45,130 nucleotides of DNA from Fimbriimonadaceae bacterium (GTDB taxonomy: Bacteria; Armatimonadota; Fimbriimonadia; Fimbriimonadales; Fimbriimonadaceae): contig JAHBTB010000015.1 of the NCBI GenBank assembly GCA_019638795.1, forward strand, positions 1 to 45,130, read 5' to 3'. Of the stretch, positions 1 through 9,781 are shown one piece after another (the first letter of the stretch is position 1; every line of letters starts with the position of its first letter). The notes under the pieces were generated by a model. That model ran no database searches. It saw only the letters and a list, made by a program, of their open reading frames with translations, and was not told where the DNA came from. The position numbers were made by a program, and so were the translations under genes.

Positions 1-1
1 T

Positions 2-430
2 TCGGGGCAGGGTAACGACGGACTGGGAGGCGGGCACACGGGCGACCTGTACGTGGTCGTCCATGTTTCGGACGACAGCCGGTTCGACCGGGAAGGCCAG
101 ACCCTCCGCACCGCCGTCGATCTCACGTTTGCCCAGGCTGCGATGGGAGACACTTTGGAGATCGAAGGGTTAGACGGCCTGATTGAGATCAATGTCCCAG
201 CCGGCACCCAACCCGGCGACGTCCTCCGCGTCCGCAATGAGGGCCTGCCCCGGCTCCAGGGAGGGACCCGGGGCGACATGCTCGTCGAGACCAACGTGGT
301 GGTGCCCACCAAACTCACCGAAGCGCAGGAAGCCTTGCTCCGTGAGTTCGCCGAAGTCAGCGGCGAACCGGTCCCGAAGGGACAGAAGAGTGACGGCTTC
401 CTCGGCGGACTGTTCAAGAAGAAGAAATGA
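2..430 (+). CDS. dnaJ: Chaperone DnaJ (Hsp40), C-terminal part
   Basis: Partial gene: the frame is open from base 2 and the start lies left of the window, leaving about 142 codons. It begins in the substrate-binding region with GDLYVVVHVSDD, which resembles the DnaJ motif GDLYV-x-h-x-V. The second C-terminal beta domain follows (GLIEINVPAGTQPGD, RVRNEGLPRLQGG, GDMLVETNVVVP). Such domains bind unfolded clients and hand them to DnaK. The J domain and zinc fingers are off-window. The tail ends in a short Phe/Gly and poly-Lys stretch. The stop overlaps the prmA start as ATGA (427-430), so translation is probably coupled. dnaJ-prmA-rsmE is a recurrent bacterial gene order. Confidence 0.93.
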   Translation, partial: SGQGNDGLGGGHTGDLYVVVHVSDDSRFDREGQTLRTAVDLTFAQAAMGDTLEIEGLDGLIEINVPAGTQPGDVLRVRNEGLPRLQGGTRGDMLVETNVVVPTKLTEAQEALLREFAEVSGEPVPKGQKSDGFLGGLFKKKK

Positions 431-1266
431 AGGCTTGGACGGAGGTAAGGGCGACCCTGCCCGACGAACCGGAGGACTGGTCGCTGTGGGCCGAGGTCTT
501 TACCCGGCACGGTGTCGACGGGACGGTACAGACCGACACGCCGCCGACGATCAGCGGCTACCTTGCCCCGGGACGGGAAGACGAGTTAGGGCCCCTAAGG
601 GCCGAACTGGAGTCTTTTGGCGCCGTCAGTGTGGCTGACCGTTTGGTTCCCGAAGAGGACTGGGCAGAATCTTGGAAGCAGTTCTTCCGGCCCCGGCGCG
701 TCGGACGGCGGTTGGTCGTCCGCCCCAGTTGGGAAGACTATGAAGCGGGCGACGGGGACGTCGTCATCGTCCTGGACCCTGGCCAGGCCTTCGGCACCGG
801 TGACCACCCCACGACCCGGGGCTGCCTAGAGATCCTTGAGTCGCTGTCGCCGCAGGGACTGGCGGTCGCCGACATCGGCTGCGGGAGCGGTGTTCTGTCG
901 GTGGCGGCGATGCTCCTGGGAGCAAAGAGCGTCGTCGCGGTCGATGTCGACCCGCCCAGCGTCACCGCCACTCTTGAGAACGCCGTACGCAACGGCGTCA
1001 CCGTCGACGCCCGTCAGGGGTTGGGGTTCGACCCCTTGCCAAATGACTCGACCTACGACCTTGTCCTGAGCAACATCATCAGCGCCGCGCTCATGGCCCT
1101 TGCCCCCGAGGCGGCGCGACGGACTCGTCCCGGTGGGCACTGGGTGGTGAGCGGAGTCATCGAGTCAAACTGGCCTGCCGTCCGCGAGGCCGCGACAAGG
1201 CAAGGCTTCACTTTGGAGACCACGATTCAGGAGAACGAATGGCTGGCCGCGTCGTTCCGGCGCTGA
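427..1266 (+). CDS. prmA: Ribosomal protein L11 methyltransferase
   Basis: 279-aa SAM-dependent methyltransferase that trimethylates ribosomal protein L11 in the cytoplasm. The N-terminal 100 or so residues form the L11-recognition domain. The PrmA signature PGQAFGTGDHPTTRGC lies near residue 118. SAM motif I, VADIGCGSGVLSVAA, is near residue 147. The catalytic-loop segment LSNIISAALMAL (family form N-I-L-A-x-x-L) is near residue 214. Length matches the family. It starts inside the dnaJ stop (ATGA), and rsmE starts inside its 3' end, so the three are probably one translationally coupled unit. Confidence 0.95.
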   Translation: MKAWTEVRATLPDEPEDWSLWAEVFTRHGVDGTVQTDTPPTISGYLAPGREDELGPLRAELESFGAVSVADRLVPEEDWAESWKQFFRPRRVGRRLVVRPSWEDYEAGDGDVVIVLDPGQAFGTGDHPTTRGCLEILESLSPQGLAVADIGCGSGVLSVAAMLLGAKSVVAVDVDPPSVTATLENAVRNGVTVDARQGLGFDPLPNDSTYDLVLSNIISAALMALAPEAARRTRPGGHWVVSGVIESNWPAVREAATRQGFTLETTIQENEWLAASFRR

Positions 1267-1973
1267 GGTCGTTGCCTCGGGCGTTCGTTGAACTGCCCAA
1301 GGATCTTCCGGCCCGGGTCGAACTCCCGGAGCCGGAGGCCCGCAAGTTTCGTCACGTCCTGCGACTGGGGACGGGGGACGAGGTAGCCCTTCTTCCCGGC
1401 GACGGCCGACTGATAAGGTGCACCCTCGACGGTAAAGAGGTCGTGCCGACCGAGGTCTTGTTCCCCGAGACCGAAGCGGCTCGACGCGTCACCGTCGCAC
1501 TAGGACTGCCCAAACCAGACAAATTGGAAGAGAGCGTCCGTATGGCCACCGAACTGGGTGCCGCGCACTTCATCCTGTTTCCCGCCGAACGAAGCGTCGT
1601 CCGGTGGGACCCGGCCAAGTTTGCCAGCCGCCTCAGCCGGTTGGAGGCCATCGCGAGAGAGGCGGCTGAGGTCTCGTTCCGTACGATGCTCCCTGGGTTC
1701 ACCGTCCTGATGTCTCTACGGCAGCTGCTGGACCAGACGCCCGACGCGCTCGTCCTCAGCGAGAGTGAGACGGCCCCGGCCCAGTGGCCGGCACTGGGAG
1801 GGGCAGCGACGTTGGTCATCGGCCCTGAGGGGGGCTGGGCTCCAAAGGAAGTGGAAATGGTCGGCGACCGTGCGGTCTCGCTTGGGCCGCGTGTCTTGCG
1901 GGTCGACACCGCCGTCGCCTCGGCCTGTGCCATCGCCTTGGCACGACCGGTAGAATCGGCGCATGCGCATTGA
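1239..1973 (+). CDS. rsmE: 16S rRNA (uracil-1498-N3)-methyltransferase
   Basis: 244-aa SPOUT-class methyltransferase for m3U1498 of 16S rRNA. The trefoil-knot SAM site is visible as [16 protein letters not shown] near residue 192 and [15 protein letters not shown] near residue 219. The latter has Asp where the family usually has Glu (LRTET). The ATG at 1239 has a good ribosome site (CAGGAG, 5-nt spacer) inside prmA. A downstream TTG at 1272 would give the classic RsmE N-terminus (M-P-R-x-F-V) but has a poorly spaced GAGG, so the start is uncertain by 11 codons. Its 3' end overlaps rph by 11 bp. Confidence 0.93.
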   Translation: MAGRVVPALRSLPRAFVELPKDLPARVELPEPEARKFRHVLRLGTGDEVALLPGDGRLIRCTLDGKEVVPTEVLFPETEAARRVTVALGLPKPDKLEESVRMATELGAAHFILFPAERSVVRWDPAKFASRLSRLEAIAREAAEVSFRTMLPGFTVLMSLRQLLDQTPDALVLSESETAPAQWPALGGAATLVIGPEGGWAPKEVEMVGDRAVSLGPRVLRVDTAVASACAIALARPVESAHAH

Positions 1974-2676
1974 CGGGCGACAGCCCGACGAACTCCGGCC
2001 CACGAAGCTGGAACGAGGCTTCGCCAAGTTTGCCGAAGGATCCTGCCTGATCACGATGGGTGACACCCACATGCTGGTGACGGCCACCGTCGACGACCGA
2101 GTCCCGCCTTGGCTGAAAGGCCAGGGGCAGGGGTGGGTGACGGCTGAGTACGCCATGCTCCCCCGGAGCGGTCGGCAACGAAACCAGAGGGACGGCAACC
2201 GCGGCCCCAACGGCCGGTCCATGGAGATCCAGCGCCTGATCGGGCGGGCCCTTCGGGCGGTGGTGGACATGGAGGCCCTCGGTGAGCGGACCATCACCCT
2301 GGACTGCGACGCCCTGCGCGCCGACGGAGGTACCCGCACTGCCGCGATCACCGCGTCGTACGTCGCTTTGGTCGACGCCCTCGACTGGATGAGCAAGCAA
2401 CGGATGCTGAAGAAGAAAGTGCTCAAGGACTCCCTCGCCGCCGTCAGCGTCGGCGTCGTGAACGGGGTCGAACTCCTGGACTTGTGCTACGAGGAGGACT
2501 CCAAGGCCCAAACCGACATGAACGTCGTCATGACGGGGAGCGGCAAGTTCGTCGAGGTCCAGGGAACGGCCGAGGCCGACCCGTTCAGTGCGGAGACCCT
2601 AGGCAAGTTGCTTGCCTTGGCAAAGAAGGGGATCAGCGAACTCACCGACATGCAAGAAGCCGTCCTGGGGCACTAG
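1963..2676 (+). CDS. rph: Ribonuclease PH
   Basis: 237-aa phosphorolytic 3'-5' exoribonuclease that trims tRNA 3' ends. It starts with the canonical [12 protein letters not shown]. Family segments include [31 protein letters not shown], the phosphate-binding [14 protein letters not shown] (Arg near residue 86), [18 protein letters not shown], and near the C-terminus [15 protein letters not shown]. Length is typical. It overlaps rsmE by 11 bp and is followed after 2 bases by rdgB. The rph-rdgB pairing is common in bacteria. Confidence 0.96.
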   Translation: MRIDGRQPDELRPTKLERGFAKFAEGSCLITMGDTHMLVTATVDDRVPPWLKGQGQGWVTAEYAMLPRSGRQRNQRDGNRGPNGRSMEIQRLIGRALRAVVDMEALGERTITLDCDALRADGGTRTAAITASYVALVDALDWMSKQRMLKKKVLKDSLAAVSVGVVNGVELLDLCYEEDSKAQTDMNVVMTGSGKFVEVQGTAEADPFSAETLGKLLALAKKGISELTDMQEAVLGH

Positions 2677-2678
2677 GT

Positions 2679-3293
2679 TTGCGTCTTGTCGTCGCCACCC
2701 ACAATGCCAAAAAGGCGGGCGAAATGACCTCCATCCTGAGCGGGCGGTTTCCCGACCTTGAAGTCGTCACGCTGGCCGCCTACCCCGGGGCGCCGGAGCC
2801 CGAGGAGACGGGGACGACCTACGCTGAGAACGCCGTGATCAAGGCGGAAAGTGCTGCGGACTTCACCGGCGAATGGTGCGTCGCCGACGACGCAGGACTG
2901 GAGATCGACGCCCTACCTGGCGAGCTCGGCGTCTACAGCAAGCGGTTCGCCGGCGAGGACACGCCGTTTCCCGAAAAGATGTCCTTGATTCTGGAGCGGC
3001 TTCATGGGGTGCCCGACGACCAGCGTGGGGCACGGTTCCGTTGCTGTGTCGCAGTGGCCCGAAATGGACGTCCGACGGAGGTCTTCGAGGCCACCTGCGA
3101 GGGCCGGATCGCCCAGCAGCCGAGCGGGGCCGGCGGCTTTGGTTACGACCCCATCTTTTGGCTGGTCGAGCGGGGTTGCACGATGGCGGACCTGACTGCC
3201 GAAGAGAAGCACGAGGTCAGCCATCGGGGCAAGGTCCTCCGCGCCTTTGCCGAGGCTTGGCCGCAGTTGGTGGCGGGCCCCATGGCAACCTGA
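2679..3293 (+). CDS. rdgB: dITP/XTP pyrophosphatase (non-canonical NTPase)
   Basis: 204-aa RdgB/HAM1 family enzyme that hydrolyses dITP, XTP and ITP to monophosphates, keeping deaminated purines out of DNA and RNA. N-terminal LVVATHNAKKAGEM is the nucleotide-binding signature. VADDAGLEIDAL near residue 66 carries the metal-binding Asp. GAGGFGYDPIF and SHRGKVLRAF are the conserved C-terminal blocks. The frame is open further upstream, but homology begins at the TTG at 2679, directly after the rph stop, so I take that as the start. Coupled translation from rph is likely. Confidence 0.93.
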   Translation: MRLVVATHNAKKAGEMTSILSGRFPDLEVVTLAAYPGAPEPEETGTTYAENAVIKAESAADFTGEWCVADDAGLEIDALPGELGVYSKRFAGEDTPFPEKMSLILERLHGVPDDQRGARFRCCVAVARNGRPTEVFEATCEGRIAQQPSGAGGFGYDPIFWLVERGCTMADLTAEEKHEVSHRGKVLRAFAEAWPQLVAGPMAT

Positions 3294-3319
3294 CGGGCCC
3301 GATAGCGTAAAGTCGTGGC

Positions 3320-4060
3320 ATGAGAGCGTTTAGCGTCGCTTTGCTCGTGGGGTTGCTTGTCAGCCCGGCCCTCGCAACCCAAGACAAGGTCGATTTGACC
3401 TGGAAGCCCAAGGTCGGCGAGACCAAGAAGTACAAGCTGGAAGTCAACATGTCGCTTGATCTGGGTGGTCAGACCGGCGACATCAAGGTCAGCATGATCA
3501 ACGTCAACAAGACGACGAAGATCGACGGGGACAAGGTGACCACCGAGGGCAGCATCGAGAAGTTCACGATGGCCTTCAACGGTAATGAAGCCGATCCTTC
3601 CCAGGCCGGTGGCCCCGATCCGTCCGACGTCAAGACGATCCAAGTCCGGAGCCTCAAGACCGGCGAGGTCCTGAGCACGGAGACCACGGGCACGGGGGAG
3701 GTTCCGCCCCAGAACCCGCGTATCGAGGCCATGGGGTTCTTCTGGCGCCCCGACGTCCAGGCGAAAGTTGGTGACTCGTGGACCAAGGAGCTCAAGAAGG
3801 ACGAGAAGAAGGGCACCGAGGCGAGCACCGCCAAGTTCACCGCCGCCGGCGAAGAGGTGGTGCTGGGTAAGAAGTGCTGGAAGGTGACCTACGCCTACAC
3901 CGAGACCGGGATTGAAAAGCCGTTCGGGGCGACGGGCACGTTCTGGATCGACCAGGCCGACGGGACGCCAGTGAAGTACGAGGCGAACTACGAAAACGTC
4001 GTGTTCCAAGAGGGACTACCGCCGACCTCCGCGAAGGTCTCCATGGTCTTGGTGTCCTGA
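3320..4060 (+). CDS. Secreted hypothetical protein (possibly DUF6263-like)
   Basis: 246 aa. A clear signal peptide (hydrophobic residues 4-20, cleavage after ALA) precedes a Lys/Thr/Asp-rich beta-strand domain beginning VDLTWKPKVGETKKYKLEV. That opening resembles secreted beta-sandwich proteins annotated DUF6263, but I cannot confirm membership. There are no catalytic motifs; one Cys occurs near residue 186. It is probably periplasmic or surface-exposed. It starts 26 bp after rdgB, has its own ATG, and is followed at its stop by another secreted protein, suggesting a two-gene export unit. Function is unknown. Confidence 0.8.
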   Translation: MRAFSVALLVGLLVSPALATQDKVDLTWKPKVGETKKYKLEVNMSLDLGGQTGDIKVSMINVNKTTKIDGDKVTTEGSIEKFTMAFNGNEADPSQAGGPDPSDVKTIQVRSLKTGEVLSTETTGTGEVPPQNPRIEAMGFFWRPDVQAKVGDSWTKELKKDEKKGTEASTAKFTAAGEEVVLGKKCWKVTYAYTETGIEKPFGATGTFWIDQADGTPVKYEANYENVVFQEGLPPTSAKVSMVLVS

Positions 4061-4842
4061 GACCCTTCGCGCCCCTCGCGTTTGTCGGGGCCGTGGTGAC
4101 CACCGCGGCCCCGGCCTTGTGCCTGGCCAGCTCGGGCAAGCTCTTTGATGCGGCCGTCAACCCCGACCCAGTCGACCCGGTCTGGGGATGGCACGCCGTC
4201 GGAGGCCGGTCGCCGGAGGCATCGACCCTGGACACCATGGCGGACCGGCGGGAAATGTCCGGTTGGTGGGTCGATTTGGGTCAGGCCGGCGCCCCTCCAG
4301 ACGGGTTGGACCTCGTCGTGGTCGTCGATTTGGCCAAAGAGTCCCACGCGTCACGCCACCGGGCCGGGCTGTCCGTCGCCCTGACCACCAAGGCGGGGAA
4401 GTCGGTCGTCGTGAACCTTTGGGAGAGCGAAGCCTGGCTCGCCGGAGACGATCCCCTGACTGGCAAGGGCGAGTCTCTCCAGTTGCGGACTTCGGGCCGG
4501 CACGAGGTCACCATCGAGGAGGCCGGGCAGTCGGCGGCCGTCTTGGTCGACGGCCAGCGCATCGGGCGTGTGCCGCTCCGCGATTTGTCCCTTGTCGCCG
4601 GTGTGCCCGACGGATATCTCAAGCCGGGTTCCGTCTTTTTCGGTGACGCAAGCACGGGTGCCGGGTGCCAGGCCACCCTGCGGTCGGTGACTTGGCGGTC
4701 GCGCGGGGTCGACGTCGACTTGGCGAGGGCGGTGCTGTCGACGTCCCTCGTCGTGGCCGCGGGGGGCGGGCTTGTCGCGACTTTCCTACGCCGTCGACCG
4801 CGCGAGCGGCACACCGGCCGGGTCTACATCGAGCGGCGCTGA
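4057..4842 (+). CDS. Secreted, C-terminally membrane-anchored hypothetical protein
   Basis: About 261 aa if it starts at the CTG at 4057, or 249 aa from the first conventional start (GTG 4093). The CTG choice gives a good signal peptide (M-R-P-F-A-P-L-A-F-V-G-A-V-V...) and overlaps the previous stop as CTGA. Starting at 4093 would cut the signal peptide in half. The middle is a lectin-like beta-rich domain (GWWVDLGQAG, VTIEEAGQSAAVLVDG) that could be a concanavalin-type or NPCBM-like fold. A transmembrane helix near the C-terminus (LSTSLVVAAGGGLVATFL) is followed by an Arg-rich cytoplasmic tail. No family is recognised with confidence. Confidence 0.72.
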   Translation: MRPFAPLAFVGAVVTTAAPALCLASSGKLFDAAVNPDPVDPVWGWHAVGGRSPEASTLDTMADRREMSGWWVDLGQAGAPPDGLDLVVVVDLAKESHASRHRAGLSVALTTKAGKSVVVNLWESEAWLAGDDPLTGKGESLQLRTSGRHEVTIEEAGQSAAVLVDGQRIGRVPLRDLSLVAGVPDGYLKPGSVFFGDASTGAGCQATLRSVTWRSRGVDVDLARAVLSTSLVVAAGGGLVATFLRRRPRERHTGRVYIERR

Positions 4843-4843
4843 C

Positions 4844-5869
4844 CTATTCCGGTGGCGGTGCCGGGGGCGGGGCGGCATGGGCGGCCTCGCACTTCTTTTG
4901 GAAGAACCACTCGTTGACCCAGATCGCACGGGTCGACACACTGACCAGCATGTCGGGCAAGACCTGGGGCGTGTAGAGCGTGTTGGGGACGAAGACGCGG
5001 AAGGCGAGCCTGCCCTCGTGGGCGCACCAGGAACCGAGCACGTGACAGCGCTTGTAGTCGGTCCGCTCCAGTCCGTTGAGGTCGAGGACGAGATGGCCGA
5101 TCGCCTCGGTGCTGAGCTTCAAGGGGACCGTCATGGTGATGTGCAACCCGTTGCCCAGATAGCTGTGCGGCTGGTCGGTGCGGGCGGTCACGTGGATGTT
5201 GCCTTCGCCGCAGCCCCACTCAAACTCTGCTTCTAGGCGTGAACTGCGGTCACTTTCAAACTGGACGGCCTCCCGTTCCATCACCCACGTTCCTTCGCGC
5301 CACTCCTCGGTGTCGATCCAGCGGCTGGGATGCATGCCTGCCTGCCAGAAAAACTTGTGGGCACTTTTGAGCAGCGGGTGGGGCTCTTCGCGCATGCCGG
5401 CCGTGGGGTGGCCGCTGACCGCTCTGACCGCGTGGAGCTTCTCGACCAATCGGTCGATCATCAATTGGGCGTCGTATACCTGGAGGGCCGTCGCCGCTAA
5501 GACGGTGCGCCGGAGCCAATCGACGTTTTCGTCGGCAAGATACACGGAGCAGTGCAACTTGAACGTGTCCGTGGCTTGGTCGTAGACCGGCCCGCTGAAC
5601 GAGCAGTCGTCCATCTCGTCTTCCAGCGCGAGGGCAAGGTCGCGCATGTGCCCGCGCCCTTTCAGGAAGTCGGTCTCCGCGGTCACCCGGTATGTGACGG
5701 TGGACTGGCGGAAAATTCCTTCGTCGGTCTTGATGGTCTGGCAGAAGTCGCCCGGCCACCAGGTGAACCCATGGACGTCGTCAAGGACGTGCTGGTCGTC
5801 GATCCGCAACGTGTCGTGGATCTCGCGCACCACGCCATGCCCCAGCGCGAACCCTTCACGCCAAGACAC
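4844..5869 (-). CDS. Hypothetical cytoplasmic protein
   Basis: 341 aa, from a GTG at 5869 with an upstream GGAGG. A longer reading from 5980 is possible but runs through an AT-rich, promoter-like stretch. There is no signal peptide or membrane helix. The sequence is rich in Trp and acidic residues (GFTWWPGDFCQTI near residue 34, WIDTEEWREGTW near residue 185) and appears to have two similar alpha/beta halves. The end is Pro-rich (APPPAPPPE). It faintly resembles YbjN/type-III-chaperone-like folds, but this is a guess. It is convergent with the preceding gene, with 1 bp between the stops. Confidence 0.75.
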   Translation of the reverse strand: MSWREGFALGHGVVREIHDTLRIDDQHVLDDVHGFTWWPGDFCQTIKTDEGIFRQSTVTYRVTAETDFLKGRGHMRDLALALEDEMDDCSFSGPVYDQATDTFKLHCSVYLADENVDWLRRTVLAATALQVYDAQLMIDRLVEKLHAVRAVSGHPTAGMREEPHPLLKSAHKFFWQAGMHPSRWIDTEEWREGTWVMEREAVQFESDRSSRLEAEFEWGCGEGNIHVTARTDQPHSYLGNGLHITMTVPLKLSTEAIGHLVLDLNGLERTDYKRCHVLGSWCAHEGRLAFRVFVPNTLYTPQVLPDMLVSVSTRAIWVNEWFFQKKCEAAHAAPPPAPPPE

Positions 5870-6002
5870 GCGACCTCCGTATAGCAAAGACAACCATATG
5901 TAAACAATACCTACGGCCCACCCGGGGGATGGATTCTGTAAACTTCTGTCAATTGGAGAAACTAGTAGACGCATGAGCACCTAGTTGGTGTATCATGGGA
6001 GC

Positions 6003-6476
6003 ATGTCGCTGAAGCAACATCTGATCGACAACAACAACTCCGTTTCTGCTCAGTTCTTCGCTGCCGTGGACAAGGTGCCGGCCGACAAGGCCGGTTGGAA
6101 GCCTCTTGACAACGGTCGCTCCGTCCTCGATATCGCCGCCGAGGTCGCCCTGAGCACGACGTGGCCGCTGGTCTTCATGCCTGGTGCCCCCAAGTTTGAG
6201 ATGACCGACGAGGTCATGGAGCAGTTCATGGCGGAAAAGGCGGCCCTGACCACGGTGGCCGCATGCAAGAAGGTGGCTGAGGAGGGCCTCGCCAAGACCA
6301 ACGCCGCGCTGGCTGGCTTGACCGACGAGCAACTTGCCGAACCGATCGAGACGTTCTTTACCCCTGGGCCGACGCCACGGTCCAACGCCTTGACCGTCTT
6401 CGCTGACAACGCCCGGTACCACACCGGACAGATCAACTACATCCAGACCCTGTACGGGGACATGAGCTTCCCCTGA
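6003..6476 (+). CDS. DinB-fold protein lacking most of the metal triad
   Basis: 157-aa DinB/YfiT-like four-helix bundle. The diagnostic last helix ARYHTGQINYIQTLYGD is near residue 138. Classic DinB enzymes bind a metal through three His. Here the partner four residues before the last His is Asn, and the first His position (helix 2, DIAAEVALS) has no His. Metal binding is therefore doubtful and the role unknown. The family includes thiol-dependent transferases. ATG at 6003 is chosen over the in-frame TTG at 5985 because homology starts there. A second DinB gene follows 60 bp downstream. Confidence 0.85.
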   Translation: MSLKQHLIDNNNSVSAQFFAAVDKVPADKAGWKPLDNGRSVLDIAAEVALSTTWPLVFMPGAPKFEMTDEVMEQFMAEKAALTTVAACKKVAEEGLAKTNAALAGLTDEQLAEPIETFFTPGPTPRSNALTVFADNARYHTGQINYIQTLYGDMSFP

Positions 6477-6486
6477 GTCCGTGAAG

Positions 6487-6514
6487 TTCCCCTCCTCTAT
6501 GATGGGGAGGGGAA
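6487..6514 (+). terminator. Hairpin after first DinB gene
   Basis: TTCCCCTCC (6487-6495) pairs with GGAGGGGAA (6506-6514). Two further inner pairs leave a 6-nt loop. There is no T-tract after it. It sits 10 bp after the stop and may limit read-through into the second DinB gene. Confidence 0.5.
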
Positions 6515-6536
6515 GTCCGGATTTCCTTGAACTCCA

Positions 6537-6974
6537 ATGCAGATAGCAAACCCTTCCCTCGTCGAACTCTTTGACCATATCCTTGGTGGCTACGAAATCC
6601 CCAAGCCTACGGGTCTCGCTCGCATGCGGAGAGAGGTTGCGGCAGAGAGGCATCCGGCGAGCCCTTACTCGCCGCTCACCAACCTTGCCCATGCCGTCCT
6701 CTGGCAGGACGCCTGGCTGAAGTCGCTTGTCGGGGTGAAGACGGCGGGGCCCGACCTCTGGAACAACGACTTTCGGATCCCCGAGCCCGAGGAATACGAA
6801 GGTCTCCGCAAGCGGTTTGTCGAGGGGCTACGGGTAGCCCGTGCTTTTGCCGCAGGCGAGAAGCACGTCGAAGTCACAGAAGAGAAGGCGACCACGACCT
6901 TGCTCAAGATTGCGGTCCACGCGAGCTATCACATGGGCCAGATCAACCTGCTCCGCCGTCTCAAGGTCTCCTGA
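6537..6974 (+). CDS. DinB family protein (putative metalloenzyme)
   Basis: 145-aa DinB-superfamily protein with the complete metal triad: His52 in NLAHAVLWQDAW, and His128 and His132 in VHASYHMGQINLLRRL. Members bind Ni or Zn and often act as thiol (for example bacillithiol or mycothiol) transferases or stress-induced hydrolases. The substrate here cannot be read from sequence. The ATG at 6537 matches the start of the domain. It follows a divergent DinB paralogue and precedes a PEP-CTERM gene that has its own promoter. Confidence 0.87.
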   Translation: MQIANPSLVELFDHILGGYEIPKPTGLARMRREVAAERHPASPYSPLTNLAHAVLWQDAWLKSLVGVKTAGPDLWNNDFRIPEPEEYEGLRKRFVEGLRVARAFAAGEKHVEVTEEKATTTLLKIAVHASYHMGQINLLRRLKVS

Positions 6975-7000
6975 AATCAGGTAAGGACCCGAGTCCGGTT

Positions 7001-7016
7001 TGGCACGCATATTGCA
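7001..7016 (+). promoter_or_regulatory. Sigma-54 (-24/-12) promoter of PEP-CTERM gene
   Basis: TGGCACGCATATTGCA matches the RpoN consensus TGGCACG-N4-TTGCA, with the required 10 bp between GG and GC. Transcription should start near 7027, only about 7 bases before the ATG at 7034. The alternative ATG at 7016 touches the -12 element and is therefore excluded as a start. A partly palindromic GGACCCGAGTCC lies just upstream (6985-6996). Confidence 0.75.
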
Positions 7017-7033
7017 TGGACCTGACTCATAGT

Positions 7034-7603
7034 ATGCGTCTGCGCAACATCCTCTTGACCACCGCGGCCTTGTCGGTTCTGGCTGTCCAGGCCAACGCGA
7101 ACCTCGTCGTGAACGGCGACTTTGAAGCCGATGCGTTTCCGGTCGGCAGCTTCGCCGTCGTCCCGCCTGCCACGCTCACCGGCTGGAATGTCTTTGGCGG
7201 TACTGTCGCCGGTATCGGCGTCGGCTATCTCAGTGCTCCGAGCCAGGAACTTGACCTGAGCGGCATCACGGACACCTCGGGCAGCGGCATCGACCAGTCT
7301 TTCGCCACCGTCGTCGGCCAGCAGTACCTTGTCACGTTCGACGTCTACACCGGAAACGGCGGCTCGATCGGCGCGAAGATTGACGGCAACCTGATCGTCA
7401 GTGGTATTGACTCCCCGGCTGTCCGAACTCCGTACACCTTCAATTTCGTCGCCAGTAACGCCTCGACCAACCTGGCGTTCGTTTCCGAACAGGGGCACAT
7501 CACCCACATCGACAATGTCAGCGTGGAGTCGGTGCCCGAGCCGGCCAGCATGGCTGTCTTGGGTCTCGGAGCCCTGGCGCTCCGCCGGAAGAAGAAGGCC
7601 TGA
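7034..7603 (+). CDS. PEP-CTERM sorting-domain protein
   Basis: 189-aa secreted protein. The N-terminal signal peptide (MRLRNILLTTAALSVLA) is followed by NLVVNGDFEAD, a start typical of secreted beta-sandwich carbohydrate-binding-like domains, here about 150 residues. The C-terminus has the tripartite PEP-CTERM signal: VPEPASMAV, a hydrophobic LGLGALAL helix and an Arg/Lys tail. These tails are processed by an exosortase, which is not in this window. The start at 7034 is set by the signal peptide and by the sigma-54 promoter. No Shine-Dalgarno is visible, so the message may be nearly leaderless. Confidence 0.88.
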   Translation: MRLRNILLTTAALSVLAVQANANLVVNGDFEADAFPVGSFAVVPPATLTGWNVFGGTVAGIGVGYLSAPSQELDLSGITDTSGSGIDQSFATVVGQQYLVTFDVYTGNGGSIGAKIDGNLIVSGIDSPAVRTPYTFNFVASNASTNLAFVSEQGHITHIDNVSVESVPEPASMAVLGLGALALRRKKKA

Positions 7604-7624
7604 GTCCAAACTCAGACAAAGAAA

Positions 7625-7654
7625 ACGGCCCCCTACTTCTCAGTAGGGGGCCGT
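7625..7654. terminator. Bidirectional terminator between PEP-CTERM gene and groEL
   Basis: Perfect 12-bp stem ACGGCCCCCTAC / GTAGGGGGCCGT with a 6-nt loop (7637-7642). On the minus strand it is followed by TTTTC, a standard intrinsic terminator for groEL. On the plus strand it ends the PEP-CTERM transcript without a U-tract. Confidence 0.85.
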
Positions 7655-7675
7655 CCTGTTGCTACGGCGACGCCT

Positions 7676-9599
<1,924 letters not shown>

Positions 9600-9667
9600 G
9601 TTCTTGTTCTCGTTTGGCCCCGGCGGGGCGGGGCATGGTTCGGGCGGGCATGGCCGGCCCACGACGA

Positions 9668-9694
9668 TTGGCAGTCTACACTCGGGAGTGCTAA
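9668..9694 (-). promoter_or_regulatory. CIRCE operator (HrcA site) upstream of groES
   Basis: On the minus strand: TTAGCACTC (exact consensus half), 9-nt spacer, GACTGCCAA (7 of 9 to GAGTGCTAA). It lies about 70 bp before the groES start. This is the classic HrcA-binding inverted repeat, so groESL should be derepressed on heat shock. hrcA itself is not in the window. Confidence 0.85.
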
Positions 9695-9729
9695 TCCCGG
9701 GACCAATTTCAGTGTGTTCGCCTAACATG

Positions 9730-9760
9730 ACGGCCCGCCTTGCCAGGCAAGGCGGGCCGT
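9730..9760 (-). terminator. Hairpin downstream of second PEP-CTERM gene
   Basis: 15-nt arms ACGGCCCGCCTTGCC and GGCAAGGCGGGCCGT flank a single base, in practice a 14-bp stem with a 3-nt loop. It lies 22 bp past the stop of the 9782-10495 gene and before the groES promoter. There is no U-tract on the minus strand. Confidence 0.7.
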
Positions 9761-9781
9761 TGGTCTCCACTCCGGAATGAC

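Noticed and set aside
7016-7034. ATG at 7016 as start of the first PEP-CTERM protein
   Set aside because: It touches the -12 element of the sigma-54 promoter, upstream of the predicted transcript start.
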